Notes under the pieces: generated by a model | The model's database searches: none | What the model was told of the DNA's origin: nothing | Seen by the model: the letters and a program-made list of their open reading frames with translations, nothing else | Shown here: positions 10,201 through 18,093 of the stretch, one piece after another | Layout of the letters: each line of letters begins with the position of its first letter | Numbering within the stretch: the first letter of the stretch is position 1 | Origin: Rhodoferax sediminis | Lineage (GTDB): Bacteria; Pseudomonadota; Gammaproteobacteria; Burkholderiales; Burkholderiaceae_C | Length of the DNA: 64,000 nt | Reading direction: 5' to 3' | Assembly: GCF_006970865.1 (NCBI RefSeq) | Contig: NZ_CP035503.1 | Span: 1,811,001 to 1,875,000 of the forward strand | Position numbers and translations under genes: made by a program

Positions 10201-12630
10201 CTTCAACGATTCGAACGAAAGCTCGCGCATCGTGTCGCCGGTCGTTGCCCAGGCATCGCTACCGAGCAGTTCGCGCCCGGCCTCGGCGTAGCGGTGGGCC
10301 GCCTCCCACGCCATGGAATCGTTGGCCTTCTTCGACGCGCGAAGAAACAGCAACGCGACCTCTGCTCGCTCGCGCGCGCTGTCAATCTCTGCACGGGCGG
10401 CTTCGAAGTGGGTAGCGATATCGAACAGGCGTTCGTCGGCCCGAGCCGCGCCCGATGTGAGCAACTGCGACCCGACGCGATGGTGGGCGCTTGCGCGCCG
10501 CTCGACCGGAATCATCCGGTACGCGGCCTGCTGCACCCGATCGTGCAGGAAGGCGTAGACGACCTGGCCAGCGCCCTGCGCGTCAAGGGTCAACGCCGTG
10601 TACTTGTAGTCGCCCCCGACGGGAACGAGGATGTCGTCGTCCAGCGCGGGGGCCAGATCGCCACGCGCCTGCTGCGCGGTGCGTCCGGCGACATGCGCCA
10701 GTGTCGCGAGGTCGAACGTATGCCCGACCACCGCAGCGAACTCGAGTGTCTCGCGAGTGGGCGCCGGCAGGCGTTCGATCCGGGCGATGACCAGGTCAAC
10801 GACGTTGTCGGTCATGTGTCGCTGCCGGACGGCCTGAAGGTCCCACGCCCAGGCGCCGTGCCGCGGGTCGAAGCGCAGCAACCCGTCACGGCTCAGGTCG
10901 CGCAGGAACTCGCCGACGAAGAAGGGATTGCCCCCGGTTTTCGCGGTGACGAGCTCGGCGAGGAGTTCGACCGAATCGATGGGCGCGCGGGTCGCCGCTG
11001 CCAGCAGGGTGGCGACGGCGTAGCGATCGAGCGGCCCGAGCCTGAGGTGCATCGGGCGCACGCCAGAGCGCTCGTCGAGCTCACGCATGAGCAGACGAAA
11101 CGGATGTGAAGGCCCAACTTCGGTGTCGCGCATCGCCACCACGACCAGCAGGTGCGTCGTATCCGCGTCGGTCAACAAGGTCTGGAGCAATGCGAGCGAC
11201 GCAGCGTCGGCCCACTGGATGTCGTCGAGAAACAGGACCAGCGGATGCTCGGCGCTGGCCAGTGCGCGCACGAAGCGACGAATCACGAGGTTGAACCGGA
11301 TCTGCGCTTCGGACAGGCCGAGCGCCGGCACCGCAGGCTGGTGTCCGAGCACCGGCTCGAGCTCGGGAACCAGGTCGAGCAGCACCTGTCCGTTCGGCGT
11401 CAGGGCTTCACCCAGTTCGGCCCGCCAGGTCGCGAGCCGGGTGTCGGGCTCGGTCAGCAGGCGCCGCGCGACCTGTCTGAACGCCTGAATCACCGCGGTG
11501 TAGGGCAGGTCCCGGCGCAACTGGTCGAACTTGCCCTGCACGTGCAACACGCGTGCGGCCGACGCGAGCCGGGTGATCTCGCCGATGAGCGTGCTCTTGC
11601 CGACGCCGGACGGTCCCTCGACGACCACCAGCTGGACTGCGCCGGCGCGGCTGCGTGAGAGCCCCCCGTCCAGCGCCGCCACCTCGGCCGCGCGACCAAT
11701 GAGGTTCTGCGGGATCCTGAACTCGTCGGCTGCGTCATGCTGGCCGATCGAAAAGGGCTTCACGGTGTCGCCTTCGAGCGTTTCAAGGCAGCGCGACAGG
11801 TCGGCCTGCACACCGGACGCGCTCTGATAACGCTCCTCGGCGTCTTTGGCGATCAGCCGCAGGATAAGGTCCGCCACCACCTGCGGCAGCTGGGGCCGCA
11901 GTTCGCGAGGCGACAACGGCACCTTGGCGATGTGCTGGTGCACCAGATCGAGAGGATCCTGGCTACGGAACGGCAGTACGCCCGTCGCGAGCTCGTAGAG
12001 CGTGATCCCGAGGGCGTACAGATCGGCGCGGCGGTCAATCGACCGGTTCATCCGGCCGGTCTGTTCCGGCGCCATGTAGGCCAGTGTGCCTTCGAGCTCT
12101 TTCGGCGCGATTTCGTGCGCCATCTCCCGGGCGATGCGCACCGCGTAGCCGAAGTCGGTGAGCCGGATGTGGTGGTCGCCGACCACAACCACGTTGGCGG
12201 GCTTGATGTCCTTGTGAATGATCCCGCGGGCATGCACTGCGGCGACTGCCTCGGCGAGCGCGTGGCCCAGCTCAAGCACGGTGCGCAGCGGCAGCCGCGG
12301 TGACACCCTGGATGACATCGCGACGCCCCCGACGTCTTCGAGCACAAGGGCGTGGCCCGAGTCCCAGCGCTCGACGCCAATGGCACGGATCGCGACATCG
12401 GGCGGCAGCAAGTGGGTGACTTCCACTTCGTGGTGCAGCCGGGCGATGACCAGCGGTGTGGGCTGCGGCGCAGTCGGGATCTTCAGAACAACCGGTTGGC
12501 CGTCGCGTTCGCGAATGGCCCGCCAGGTTGCGTGTGTCGGGCTGCGACCGAGCCACGCGAGTACGCGATAGCCGGAGATGTGGATCGGCGCGTCGGGCGC
12601 CGCGGCCGCCTGGATGATCTTGTCGTTCAC
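7255..12630 (-). CDS. Giant Ser/Thr kinase - AAA ATPase - GAF - class III nucleotide cyclase
   Basis: This 1791-residue cytoplasmic signalling protein starts at GTG. Domains in order: a Hanks-type kinase (about 20-275) with lysine in VVLKIP, catalytic IIHKDIKPANVV (about 135), LTDFGYA (about 157) and YMAPEQ; a signalling ATPase with Walker A GPSGVGKST (about 338) and Walker B LVLFLDDIQWAD (about 465); a long helical, TPR-like region to about 1300; a GAF domain (about 1330-1495); a class III adenylate/guanylate cyclase (about 1520-1715) with metal aspartates in FSDIRGF (about 1540) and IGDAIMALF (about 1585) and the transition-state pair in GDPVNLAARIE (about 1655); and a short helical tail. 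All catalytic residues I looked for are present. Such proteins link a stimulus to both phosphorylation and cyclic nucleotide synthesis. Confidence 0.9.
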   Translation of the reverse strand: MNDKIIQAAAAPDAPIHISGYRVLAWLGRSPTHATWRAIRERDGQPVVLKIPTAPQPTPLVIARLHHEVEVTHLLPPDVAIRAIGVERWDSGHALVLEDVGGVAMSSRVSPRLPLRTVLELGHALAEAVAAVHARGIIHKDIKPANVVVVGDHHIRLTDFGYAVRIAREMAHEIAPKELEGTLAYMAPEQTGRMNRSIDRRADLYALGITLYELATGVLPFRSQDPLDLVHQHIAKVPLSPRELRPQLPQVVADLILRLIAKDAEERYQSASGVQADLSRCLETLEGDTVKPFSIGQHDAADEFRIPQNLIGRAAEVAALDGGLSRSRAGAVQLVVVEGPSGVGKSTLIGEITRLASAARVLHVQGKFDQLRRDLPYTAVIQAFRQVARRLLTEPDTRLATWRAELGEALTPNGQVLLDLVPELEPVLGHQPAVPALGLSEAQIRFNLVIRRFVRALASAEHPLVLFLDDIQWADAASLALLQTLLTDADTTHLLVVVAMRDTEVGPSHPFRLLMRELDERSGVRPMHLRLGPLDRYAVATLLAAATRAPIDSVELLAELVTAKTGGNPFFVGEFLRDLSRDGLLRFDPRHGAWAWDLQAVRQRHMTDNVVDLVIARIERLPAPTRETLEFAAVVGHTFDLATLAHVAGRTAQQARGDLAPALDDDILVPVGGDYKYTALTLDAQGAGQVVYAFLHDRVQQAAYRMIPVERRASAHHRVGSQLLTSGAARADERLFDIATHFEAARAEIDSARERAEVALLFLRASKKANDSMAWEAAHRYAEAGRELLGSDAWATTGDTMRELSFESLKAAFLLSDRPALEALHNEIMRHTPSKVQRAHATAVKIQMLVSAMAYGEALDVAIPVLADLGVVLPRRGRQQQVVFGLLHTKWALRGRPVAGLAELPPMSDAAIQVAMRVLVAVSSAAYANEPKLFPQLVFELVQRSIRHGTAPQSAFGYVCYGLAMCAVLGDYDGGLAFGRLALAVMDRTGAREFEAKLRFLNGLFILPWSQPLADTMEPFRLGAAAGLETGDLEYYSYCFYGLDSHALLAGQDLQALAVSSSVHHEAILKHNQRKVGLVMLLIRDTVAWLRDDPPVVVGDIDEGRVLELATESGDATSVAYVHAWRSAKACLGGSYDDVLAAAAGCRAHHAGIDGQLFVPLFQFYESLALLAVARDGRPRPRWKWTVAANQRRLAAWAKRVPTTFLAHWEIVEGERKRGAGDTGGALQCHERAIIAALAAGNPHDEALAHQLAADCAADGGLPTAAHAHRMEARRAWSHWGAQRLVRRLDESYPELRSLLPGPMTKEEMAMSTSPGSSAGSGAALDARAITRAAQAVAEQLRLPDVLRELCRLLLANAGARQVVLVVRSGGGWQVLATAHVDRADADVLGGGPLDEADVFVAAIQLVLRTRRLLMIDDALQDPTFRLDRYVTAAHPRSVLCSPMSRNGELTGAILLENDLVAGAFTPDRVEFLQVIASQAAISIENGGLVRDLERSLDAQVALTNAHARFVPYQFLASLGRENIQEVRLGDHASKSLSVLFSDIRGFTPLIGSLDPRASIDFINAYIGHMEPEILAKGGFIDSYIGDAIMALFDGPADDAVAAGIGMLRALQAFNAERTRSSLAPVSIGIGINTGSLMLGTIGGPNRIKCGVIGDPVNLAARIEGLTKQLSVPLLVGDETVRAMAHPGAFLMRPVGRVVLVGRSVPVVVYEVFDADPPAIRDAKAATLDRYRDAWTAYHARAWSEARAGFDAAVQACSEDHVALEYRKRCDALLAEDPGPQWTGVLQMSRK

Positions 12631-12799
12631 CTTTTCACTTCCCGGATCTTTTCCTTTTGGCGGCCGGCGGGGAGGGCGGGCCGCATCGGATCACCCCGGC
12701 GTTTCAGCACGCGCCGGGCACAAGGCCGGTGTCAACTCGCAAGGCAGTTGCTCCAGCGCCTGCGCAGCAGAATTAAACCACCTGCCAGCCGCGTTGTGG

Positions 12800-12830
12800 G
12801 CTCCGGATTGACCCGGAGCAGGCTTTTTTT
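12800..12830 (+). terminator. Rho-independent terminator in the divergent intergenic region
   Basis: A 7-bp stem (GCTCCGG at 12800-12806 with CCGGAGC at 12813-12819) with a six-base loop is followed by AGGC and seven T's (12824-12830). It reads on the plus strand in the 378-base gap between two divergently transcribed genes, so no annotated upstream gene ends here. It could terminate a small RNA or act as an attenuator in the leader of the cNMP-binding protein gene. The rest of 12631-13008 shows no convincing ORF. Confidence 0.6.
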
Positions 12831-13008
12831 GGCCGCAAAGCTCAGGCACGGCAACCCGGTCGTCGCTGGGTGGCCGCGATCGGCAATGGGCGATGGGCAA
12901 TTGTCGTCGCGTGACATTGAACTGTTTTGCCCCGGATAATCCGGCTAGACGAAAAGCGGGGACCTTCACCCGCCAGCCGGGGCGGCCGGCCAAACGCGAG
13001 GAGTTCAT

Positions 13009-13698
13009 GTGGCACCCGTCGAACTGCTTTCCAGCACCATCGCAAGCACGCGTGAGGCGCTCTCCAAGCCGGGCGAGGTGATCGCACTGCTGTCGCTGAC
13101 AGTCGGGGTCGTGCTCGTTCTGGTGAGCTCATTCGTCAAGACGATGATCCCACTGCGCTGGCTGGCGGTGGCCAGTTGCGTAGGCTTCGTGATCTACGGG
13201 GCGTTGCGTCCTTCAATCGCCGTGCTGCTGCTGAATGCGGCACTGCTGCCGATCAACTTGTACCGGGTGGCCGAAATGATCCGTCTCACCCGGCGCGTCG
13301 CCGAGGTGTCGCCCGAGGACAATCTGTCGGGTGTCTGGCTCAAACCGTATATGCACAGCGCCAAGGTCAAGGCGGGGACCGTCTTGTTCCGCAAGGGTGA
13401 TTCTGCCAAGCGGCTGTACATGCTGGCCGAGGGACAGGTCGAGTTCGTTGAGGTCGGGAGCGTCCTCGGCCCCGGCACAATCTTCGGCGAGGTCGGACTC
13501 TTCTCTCCAGGCCATCGGCGCGCGCTGACGGCCCGCTGTATCGGGGCGTGTACCGTGCTGTCGATCGACGAGAGTACGGTCAAGCAGCTCTACTACCAGA
13601 ATCCGGCGTTTGGTTTCAAACTCATCGCGTTGGTCGCCCGTCGCCTCTCGGCGGACGTCGAGCGGCTGCGGCACGAGAGTGGCGAACGAGGCCCCTGA
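13009..13698 (+). CDS. Membrane protein with C-terminal cyclic-nucleotide-binding domain
   Basis: The 229-residue protein starts at GTG 13009 behind GCGAGGAG; the overlapping ATG at 13007 is out of frame. Residues about 20-95 contain three hydrophobic stretches (IALLSLTVGVVLVLVSSFV, WLAVASCVGFVIYGA, IAVLLLNAALLPI). Residues about 118-215 form a CAP/Crp-type cyclic-nucleotide-binding fold: KAGTVLFRKGDSAKRLYML, then the phosphate-binding cassette GTIFGEVGLFSPGHRRALTA, which keeps the GE pair and the arginine. No HTH, channel pore or enzyme domain follows. It lies between two cyclase genes, so it is probably the membrane receptor for their product. Similar YgjV/Popeye-like layouts exist, but I cannot name the family firmly. 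Confidence 0.75.
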   Translation: MAPVELLSSTIASTREALSKPGEVIALLSLTVGVVLVLVSSFVKTMIPLRWLAVASCVGFVIYGALRPSIAVLLLNAALLPINLYRVAEMIRLTRRVAEVSPEDNLSGVWLKPYMHSAKVKAGTVLFRKGDSAKRLYMLAEGQVEFVEVGSVLGPGTIFGEVGLFSPGHRRALTARCIGACTVLSIDESTVKQLYYQNPAFGFKLIALVARRLSADVERLRHESGERGP

Positions 13699-13759
13699 CC
13701 AGACCATTGCCAGCACGCCTGCGAGCTGCGGCTGCGTCTTCAATCTATGTCGGCATTCA

Positions 13760-14575
13760 TCAGCGAACCGCATCGGCTCGCACCGTCCAGGTGCGAATCG
13801 GCGCGGCCTTGCCCTTGACCAGGGTGGCCGGCATCGGCGCGAGGTCGAAATCGTCGCCGAGCCTGTCGCGTATGACCTCGGTGATCAGCAGATCCACCTG
13901 CATCGCGCTGGTCAGACCTTCGACCCGCGAAGCGACGTTGATCGGATCGCCGGTGACGCTGAACTTCGACAACGCGCCAGTGCCGATGATCCCGGCGATC
14001 ACCTCGCCGGCGTGGATGCCGATACCGAAGCGCAGTTCGGGTAGTTGTCGGGCGAGCAGCGTCTGGTTGTAGCGGGCCAGGGCGCTGCGCATCGCCAGCG
14101 CGGACAGCACGGCGTCACGTGCCTGCCAGGGGTTTGGCTGCAGCGCGCCAAACAGCGCCAACAAGCCGTCGCCGACCAGTTCGGTCACATGCCCGTGGTG
14201 CTGCGTGATGGCCTCGATCATGTGGCCGAAGTAGCCGTTGAGGATGTCTACCGTGACGGCGGGATCGAGCCGGTCACACAGGGCCGTGAAACCGCGCAGG
14301 TCGGCGAACAGGATGGTCACGTATCGACGGGCGGGTTTGAGTTCATCGCCGACATCGGTGAGCCGCTCGACCAGGTCTGATGGCACAAAGCGTTCGAACT
14401 GACGCTGCAGCCGCTCCAGCTTGGCGTCGGCAGCGTCCAGCAGGCGCTCGAGCTGGCGGCGCTGCGCGCGCAGCGTCCAGGCGTATCCCGCCACAGCCGA
14501 ACCGAGCAGCAAGGCGATTGCCAGTGCCCAGCTCAGCGCTTCACTCCCGCAACATCGCCAGGCGCACAGTGGCAT
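13760..14575 (-). CDS. Membrane-anchored class III adenylate/guanylate cyclase
   Basis: The 271-residue protein has one N-terminal membrane helix (about 14-31), a short coiled coil (QLERLLDAADAKLERLQRQF) and a complete class III catalytic domain. Metal-binding aspartates are D92 in FADLRGFTA and D136 in LVGDGLLALFG. Substrate and transition-state residues sit in SKFSVTGDPINVASRVEGL. It should make cAMP or cGMP at the inner membrane. The start used overlaps the upstream AhpD-like gene by 35 bases, so the two are probably cotranscribed; an internal start is possible. It converges on the cNMP-binding protein gene 61 bases away, which supports a synthase-receptor pair. Confidence 0.85.
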   Translation of the reverse strand: MPLCAWRCCGSEALSWALAIALLLGSAVAGYAWTLRAQRRQLERLLDAADAKLERLQRQFERFVPSDLVERLTDVGDELKPARRYVTILFADLRGFTALCDRLDPAVTVDILNGYFGHMIEAITQHHGHVTELVGDGLLALFGALQPNPWQARDAVLSALAMRSALARYNQTLLARQLPELRFGIGIHAGEVIAGIIGTGALSKFSVTGDPINVASRVEGLTSAMQVDLLITEVIRDRLGDDFDLAPMPATLVKGKAAPIRTWTVRADAVR

Positions 14576-15638
14576 TCGCCAGCGCGGCCACGCCGATAGC
14601 CTCGAGCAAGACGGCGCGATTCAACCCCGCGCCCAGGCTGCGGGTCTGGCGCTGAATCGCGGCGGTCTCGTAGGACACGGTCTCGCGGGTCCATGCCACC
14701 ATGGCGTTTTCGTCTGGTCGCAGCCGTGTCGAACCCAGCGTGTCCATGGCGATATCGAACTCGGCTGCATCGACGCCCTCGTCGGCCAGTAGCTGGGCCG
14801 CTTCGCCCTCGCAGTACCCGCAATCCAGGGTGCGCGCGACGACCGCGAACATCAGCGCCTTCGCGGGACGGGAGATCAGGGGCAAATCGAAGGCCCCGTC
14901 GAGCGCTGCCTTCATGATCCGCGCCGCAGGCAGGCCCGCCAGCAATGCCACGACCGAACCAAAGGGGCCCGCCTTGAGTGCAGTCGCTTCCAGTGGCACA
15001 TCGGTAGACGCGCGCCTGGCGCCAGCATGGGTCAACCTTCCCCACAGCGGAACCACCAAGCCCAAAAGGCGCCCCACCGGACCGTTGGCCATGGCTTCGA
15101 AGCTGCGTTCCGGTGGACAAGCCATCAACGTAGCCAGCCGGTTGTAGAAACAGCCGAATGCGATCAGGAATGCCATCTCGTTCACCTGAAGCCGCGTGAA
15201 GCCCAGGCCGACCAATTGGTCGATGGTGTCGCGTGCCGGCCGCGGCCTGGAACGCGACAGGTTTCGGCAAAAGGCGATAGCGGCGCGCTCCTTCGCGTCC
15301 ATCTCGGCCACGTGCACATCCCGTTCGATGTTCTGGATGAACGACTCCGAATAACCCAGCACCTTCATGTAAGCGCGGTTGGCGCCGTAGCAATAGCGAC
15401 AAGCGTTTTCCTGCGCAATGATCATCGCGCCCATGTGGAGTTGCCGCTCGGATATTTCGCTGGGGACATAGCTGGTCACGCTGTATGCCGCCTCCCGCAG
15501 CCAAGGACTGGCCGCGACCCGGCGATCGACTTCGAAGACGTGAGCGCCGCGTCGCTTGAGCTCGGCTGTCCAGGCAGGATCGGGGTCGGCCGCCAGCAGG
15601 GGCTCGGACCAGGCAATTTCGTCCAACAGCAGTGCCAT
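14541..15638 (-). CDS. Two-domain AhpD/carboxymuconolactone-decarboxylase-like protein
   Basis: The 365-residue protein is an all-helical, alkylhydroperoxidase-like protein with two repeats of the fold. The first has a CxxC pair at C80/C83 in ENACRYCYGANRAY. The second has DCGYCEGEAAQLL near residue 270. Peroxidatic AhpD proteins usually have a histidine after the CxxC; here the equivalent position is N or E, so peroxidase activity is uncertain. The start is ATG 15638, preceded by GCGAGGAGCG. The gene overlaps the downstream cyclase. Known relatives reduce peroxides or act on small lactones; function here is not assignable. Confidence 0.7.
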   Translation of the reverse strand: MALLLDEIAWSEPLLAADPDPAWTAELKRRGAHVFEVDRRVAASPWLREAAYSVTSYVPSEISERQLHMGAMIIAQENACRYCYGANRAYMKVLGYSESFIQNIERDVHVAEMDAKERAAIAFCRNLSRSRPRPARDTIDQLVGLGFTRLQVNEMAFLIAFGCFYNRLATLMACPPERSFEAMANGPVGRLLGLVVPLWGRLTHAGARRASTDVPLEATALKAGPFGSVVALLAGLPAARIMKAALDGAFDLPLISRPAKALMFAVVARTLDCGYCEGEAAQLLADEGVDAAEFDIAMDTLGSTRLRPDENAMVAWTRETVSYETAAIQRQTRSLGAGLNRAVLLEAIGVAALANATVRLAMLRE

Positions 15639-15708
15639 TTCGCGCTCCTCGCAGTTGCGCTGTCTGCCGCGACACCGGCAGGCCGCCAAGCGTGGTCGGT
15701 CATATTAG

Positions 15709-15879
15709 CACCCGCGAGGCGAGGCCGCGCGTTCCGACAGCCCAATACCTGCGGCCAACCAAACGCCCGCGCACAAGCCCGGACTGCAAGACCTTCGTCG
15801 CGGCGACAAGGTCTCGTTCGCTGACAAGCAGGCCGTACTGCACAATTCGTGGCAACAATTGATCAAGGCAAGTCGATGA
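15709..15879 (+). pseudogene. 3' remnant of an unidentified gene upstream of cobQ
   Basis: An open frame with no start codon in a plausible context runs from just after a TAG (15706-15708) to a TGA at 15877-15879, which overlaps the cobQ ATG as ATGA. The last residues look coding (GDKVSFADKQAVLHNSW, ending LIKASR). A coupled stop/start with no gene in front suggests the tail of an operon gene whose 5' part was lost when the 4.4-15.6 kb block arrived. I cannot name the parent; a cob gene is likely by position. Confidence 0.45.
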
Positions 15880-17324
15880 CCGCAAAATGTGTCATGGTGC
15901 TGGGCACCACCAGTGGCGCCGGCAAGAGCTGGCTCACGACGGCGCTGTGCCGCTGGTATGCGCGCCAGGGACTCAAGGTCGCGCCGTTCAAGGCGCAGAA
16001 CATGAGCAATAACGCAAGGGTGGTCGCTCAGGGCGAAATCGGCAGCGCCCAGTACTTCCAGGCGCTGGCCGCGCGCGCCCAGCCCGAGGTGCGCATGAAC
16101 CCGCTGCTGCTCAAGCCCGAGCGCGACACCCACAGCCAGGTGGTGCTGATGGGGCAGGTCGACGAGGCGCTGTCCCGCATGCCCTGGCGCGGCCGCAGCG
16201 CCAGCGTGTGGCCGGTGGTGGCGCGTGCGCTGGACGGGCTGCGCGCAGAAAACGATGTGCTGGTGATCGAGGGCGCCGGCTCGCCGGCCGAGATCAACCT
16301 GCACGACAGCGACATCGTCAACATGCGTGTGGCGCTGCATGCGCAGGCGCGCTGCCTGCTGGTGACCGACATCGACCGCGGCGGCGCGTTCGCGCACCTT
16401 TACGGTACCTGGGCGTTGTTGCCCGAGGCCGAGCGCGTCCTCATCAAGGGCTTCGTTCTCAACAAGTTTCGGGGTGACGCGGCGTTGCTCGCGCCCGCGC
16501 CGCAACAGCTGCAGGAACTCACCCGCATTCCCACCGTGGCCACGCTGCCAATGTGGTGGCAGCACGGTCTGCCCGAAGAGGACGGCGTTTTTGCCGACCG
16601 CAGTGTGGCCGCCGGTGTGGTGAGCCAAACCATCGCGGTGGTGGCCTATCCGCGTATCAGCAACCTCGACGAATTCCAGCCCTTAAAGAATGTGCCTGGC
16701 GTGCGCCTGGTCTGGGCGCGCGGCCCGACCGACGTGGCGGGCGCCGACTGGATCATCCTGCCCGGCTCAAAACACACCAGCGGCGACCTGGCCTGGCTGC
16801 GCGCGCAGGGCCTGGACCGCGCAATCGCCGCGCACGCGGCGCAGGGCAGGGCGGTGCTCGGTATCTGTGGCGGCCTGCAGATGCTGGGCGAGGCGCTGAT
16901 CGATCCGCACGGCATCGACGGCAATGGCCCCGGCCTGGGGTTGCTGCCGCTGGTCACGGTGTTCGACGCCGTCAAGACGGTGCAGCGAAAAAGCGCCTCC
17001 TTCGGCAGCTTGTGCGGCCCCTGGTCGGCGCTCTCGGGCGTGGCCATGCAGGGCTACGAAATTCATCACGGACAAACGGCCCAGCATCCTGCCATGGCGG
17101 CTGGCGGCGACGTGGCGCAAGCGGTCATGCCGGATGCTCTGGCCTGGCAGAACGCGGCGGGCAATGTGCTCGGGCTGTACCTGCACGGCCTGTTTGAAGA
17201 CCCGGCCGCGCTGCATGCCCTGTTCGGCGCCGCGGCGCCGACGCTGGACAGCGTGTTCGACGGCCTGGCCGACTACATCGAGCGGCACTTCGAGCCCGGC
17301 GTGTTGCGCTCGCTGGTGGCTTGA
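15876..17324 (+). CDS. cobQ: Cobyric acid synthase
   Basis: CobQ amidates the side-chain carboxylates b, d, e and g of adenosylcobyrinic acid a,c-diamide, using glutamine and ATP. The 482-residue product is full length. The N-terminal dethiobiotin-synthetase-like domain has MVLGTTSGAGKSWLTTAL, APFKAQNMSNNA and VIEGAGSPAEINL. The C-terminal class I amidotransferase domain has the nucleophile cysteine in VLGICGGLQMLG (about residue 333) and the histidine in YEIHHGQT. The start is the ATG overlapping the upstream remnant's stop. Its isolation from cobO by 11.7 kb, next to a cobT remnant, shows a disrupted cobalamin operon. Confidence 0.95.
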   Translation: MTAKCVMVLGTTSGAGKSWLTTALCRWYARQGLKVAPFKAQNMSNNARVVAQGEIGSAQYFQALAARAQPEVRMNPLLLKPERDTHSQVVLMGQVDEALSRMPWRGRSASVWPVVARALDGLRAENDVLVIEGAGSPAEINLHDSDIVNMRVALHAQARCLLVTDIDRGGAFAHLYGTWALLPEAERVLIKGFVLNKFRGDAALLAPAPQQLQELTRIPTVATLPMWWQHGLPEEDGVFADRSVAAGVVSQTIAVVAYPRISNLDEFQPLKNVPGVRLVWARGPTDVAGADWIILPGSKHTSGDLAWLRAQGLDRAIAAHAAQGRAVLGICGGLQMLGEALIDPHGIDGNGPGLGLLPLVTVFDAVKTVQRKSASFGSLCGPWSALSGVAMQGYEIHHGQTAQHPAMAAGGDVAQAVMPDALAWQNAAGNVLGLYLHGLFEDPAALHALFGAAAPTLDSVFDGLADYIERHFEPGVLRSLVA

Positions 17325-17325
17325 C

Positions 17326-18093
17326 TCAGGAGCGCGTGCAGTGAAACGCCAGCGTGTGGTACGGAAAGCTCACCGTCTCGCGCCCGCGCAGCGCCGGGTG
17401 CGTGGCGATCAGCGCCTCGATGCGTTCGCGCACGGCTGCGCTGTCTGGCGGCGCCAGCGCGGCGATGAAGCTCACCGACATGAACCGGTCCAGGATCACC
17501 TGTTGCGGCGGCCCCACGTGTTGGTACTCGAAGCGGCTCTCCACCAATTCACTGAAACCCGGATGCGGGAACGGCCGGCGCCACTCGCCCTTGTAGTAGC
17601 GCGGCGCGTCGCCCTCGTAAGGCGTGACGATCGCAGTCAGCGCGGCGACCCAGTCCACCGACTCGTCGCGCACGTTCCACACCAGGCCGAGCTTGCCGCC
17701 GGGCCCCAGCACACGGTGGAATTCGTCCAGCGTCTCGCGGCTGGCGAACCAGTGAAACGCCTGCGCGCAGACCACCGCGTCCAGCGCGGCGTCGGGCAGC
17801 GGAATGGACTGCGCGGTGCCGGCCAGCGCCCGTACCGCGGGCAGGCCAGCCTCGATCTGTGCGCGCATCGCGTCGACGGGTTCCACCGCCACCACATTGG
17901 CGCCCGTGGGCAACAACAGCTTGGTGAACTTGCCGGTGCCCGCGCCCACGTCGGCCACCGTGCGGCCCGCGGCCAGGCCCAACGGACCAGTGAGCCAGCC
18001 AGAGAGCGCGGGCGGATACCCGGGCCTGCCGCGCGCATAGGCCTGAGCTTCTTTTGTAAAACCCTGTTGCGCGGCGACGTGCACTTCAGCCAT
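17326..18093 (-). CDS. Class I SAM-dependent methyltransferase
   Basis: The 255-residue soluble protein is of the Methyltransf_11/UbiE-like type. SAM motif I is VADVGAGTGKFTKLLL (about residues 46-61), followed by an acidic residue in VVAVEPVDAMRAQ, LDAVVCAQAFHWF and PGGKLGLVWNVRDE. Substrate is not predictable. It converges on cobQ with almost no gap. Its start at 18093 abuts the first codon of the cobT remnant on the other strand, so its promoter must lie within remnant DNA. No cobalamin role is implied by the motifs. Confidence 0.8.
   Translation of the reverse strand: MAEVHVAAQQGFTKEAQAYARGRPGYPPALSGWLTGPLGLAAGRTVADVGAGTGKFTKLLLPTGANVVAVEPVDAMRAQIEAGLPAVRALAGTAQSIPLPDAALDAVVCAQAFHWFASRETLDEFHRVLGPGGKLGLVWNVRDESVDWVAALTAIVTPYEGDAPRYYKGEWRRPFPHPGFSELVESRFEYQHVGPPQQVILDRFMSVSFIAALAPPDSAAVRERIEALIATHPALRGRETVSFPYHTLAFHCTRS

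Noticed and set aside
9802..11109. 435-codon plus-strand ORF inside the kinase-cyclase gene
   Set aside because: Shadow frame; the minus-strand product has clear motifs throughout this interval.
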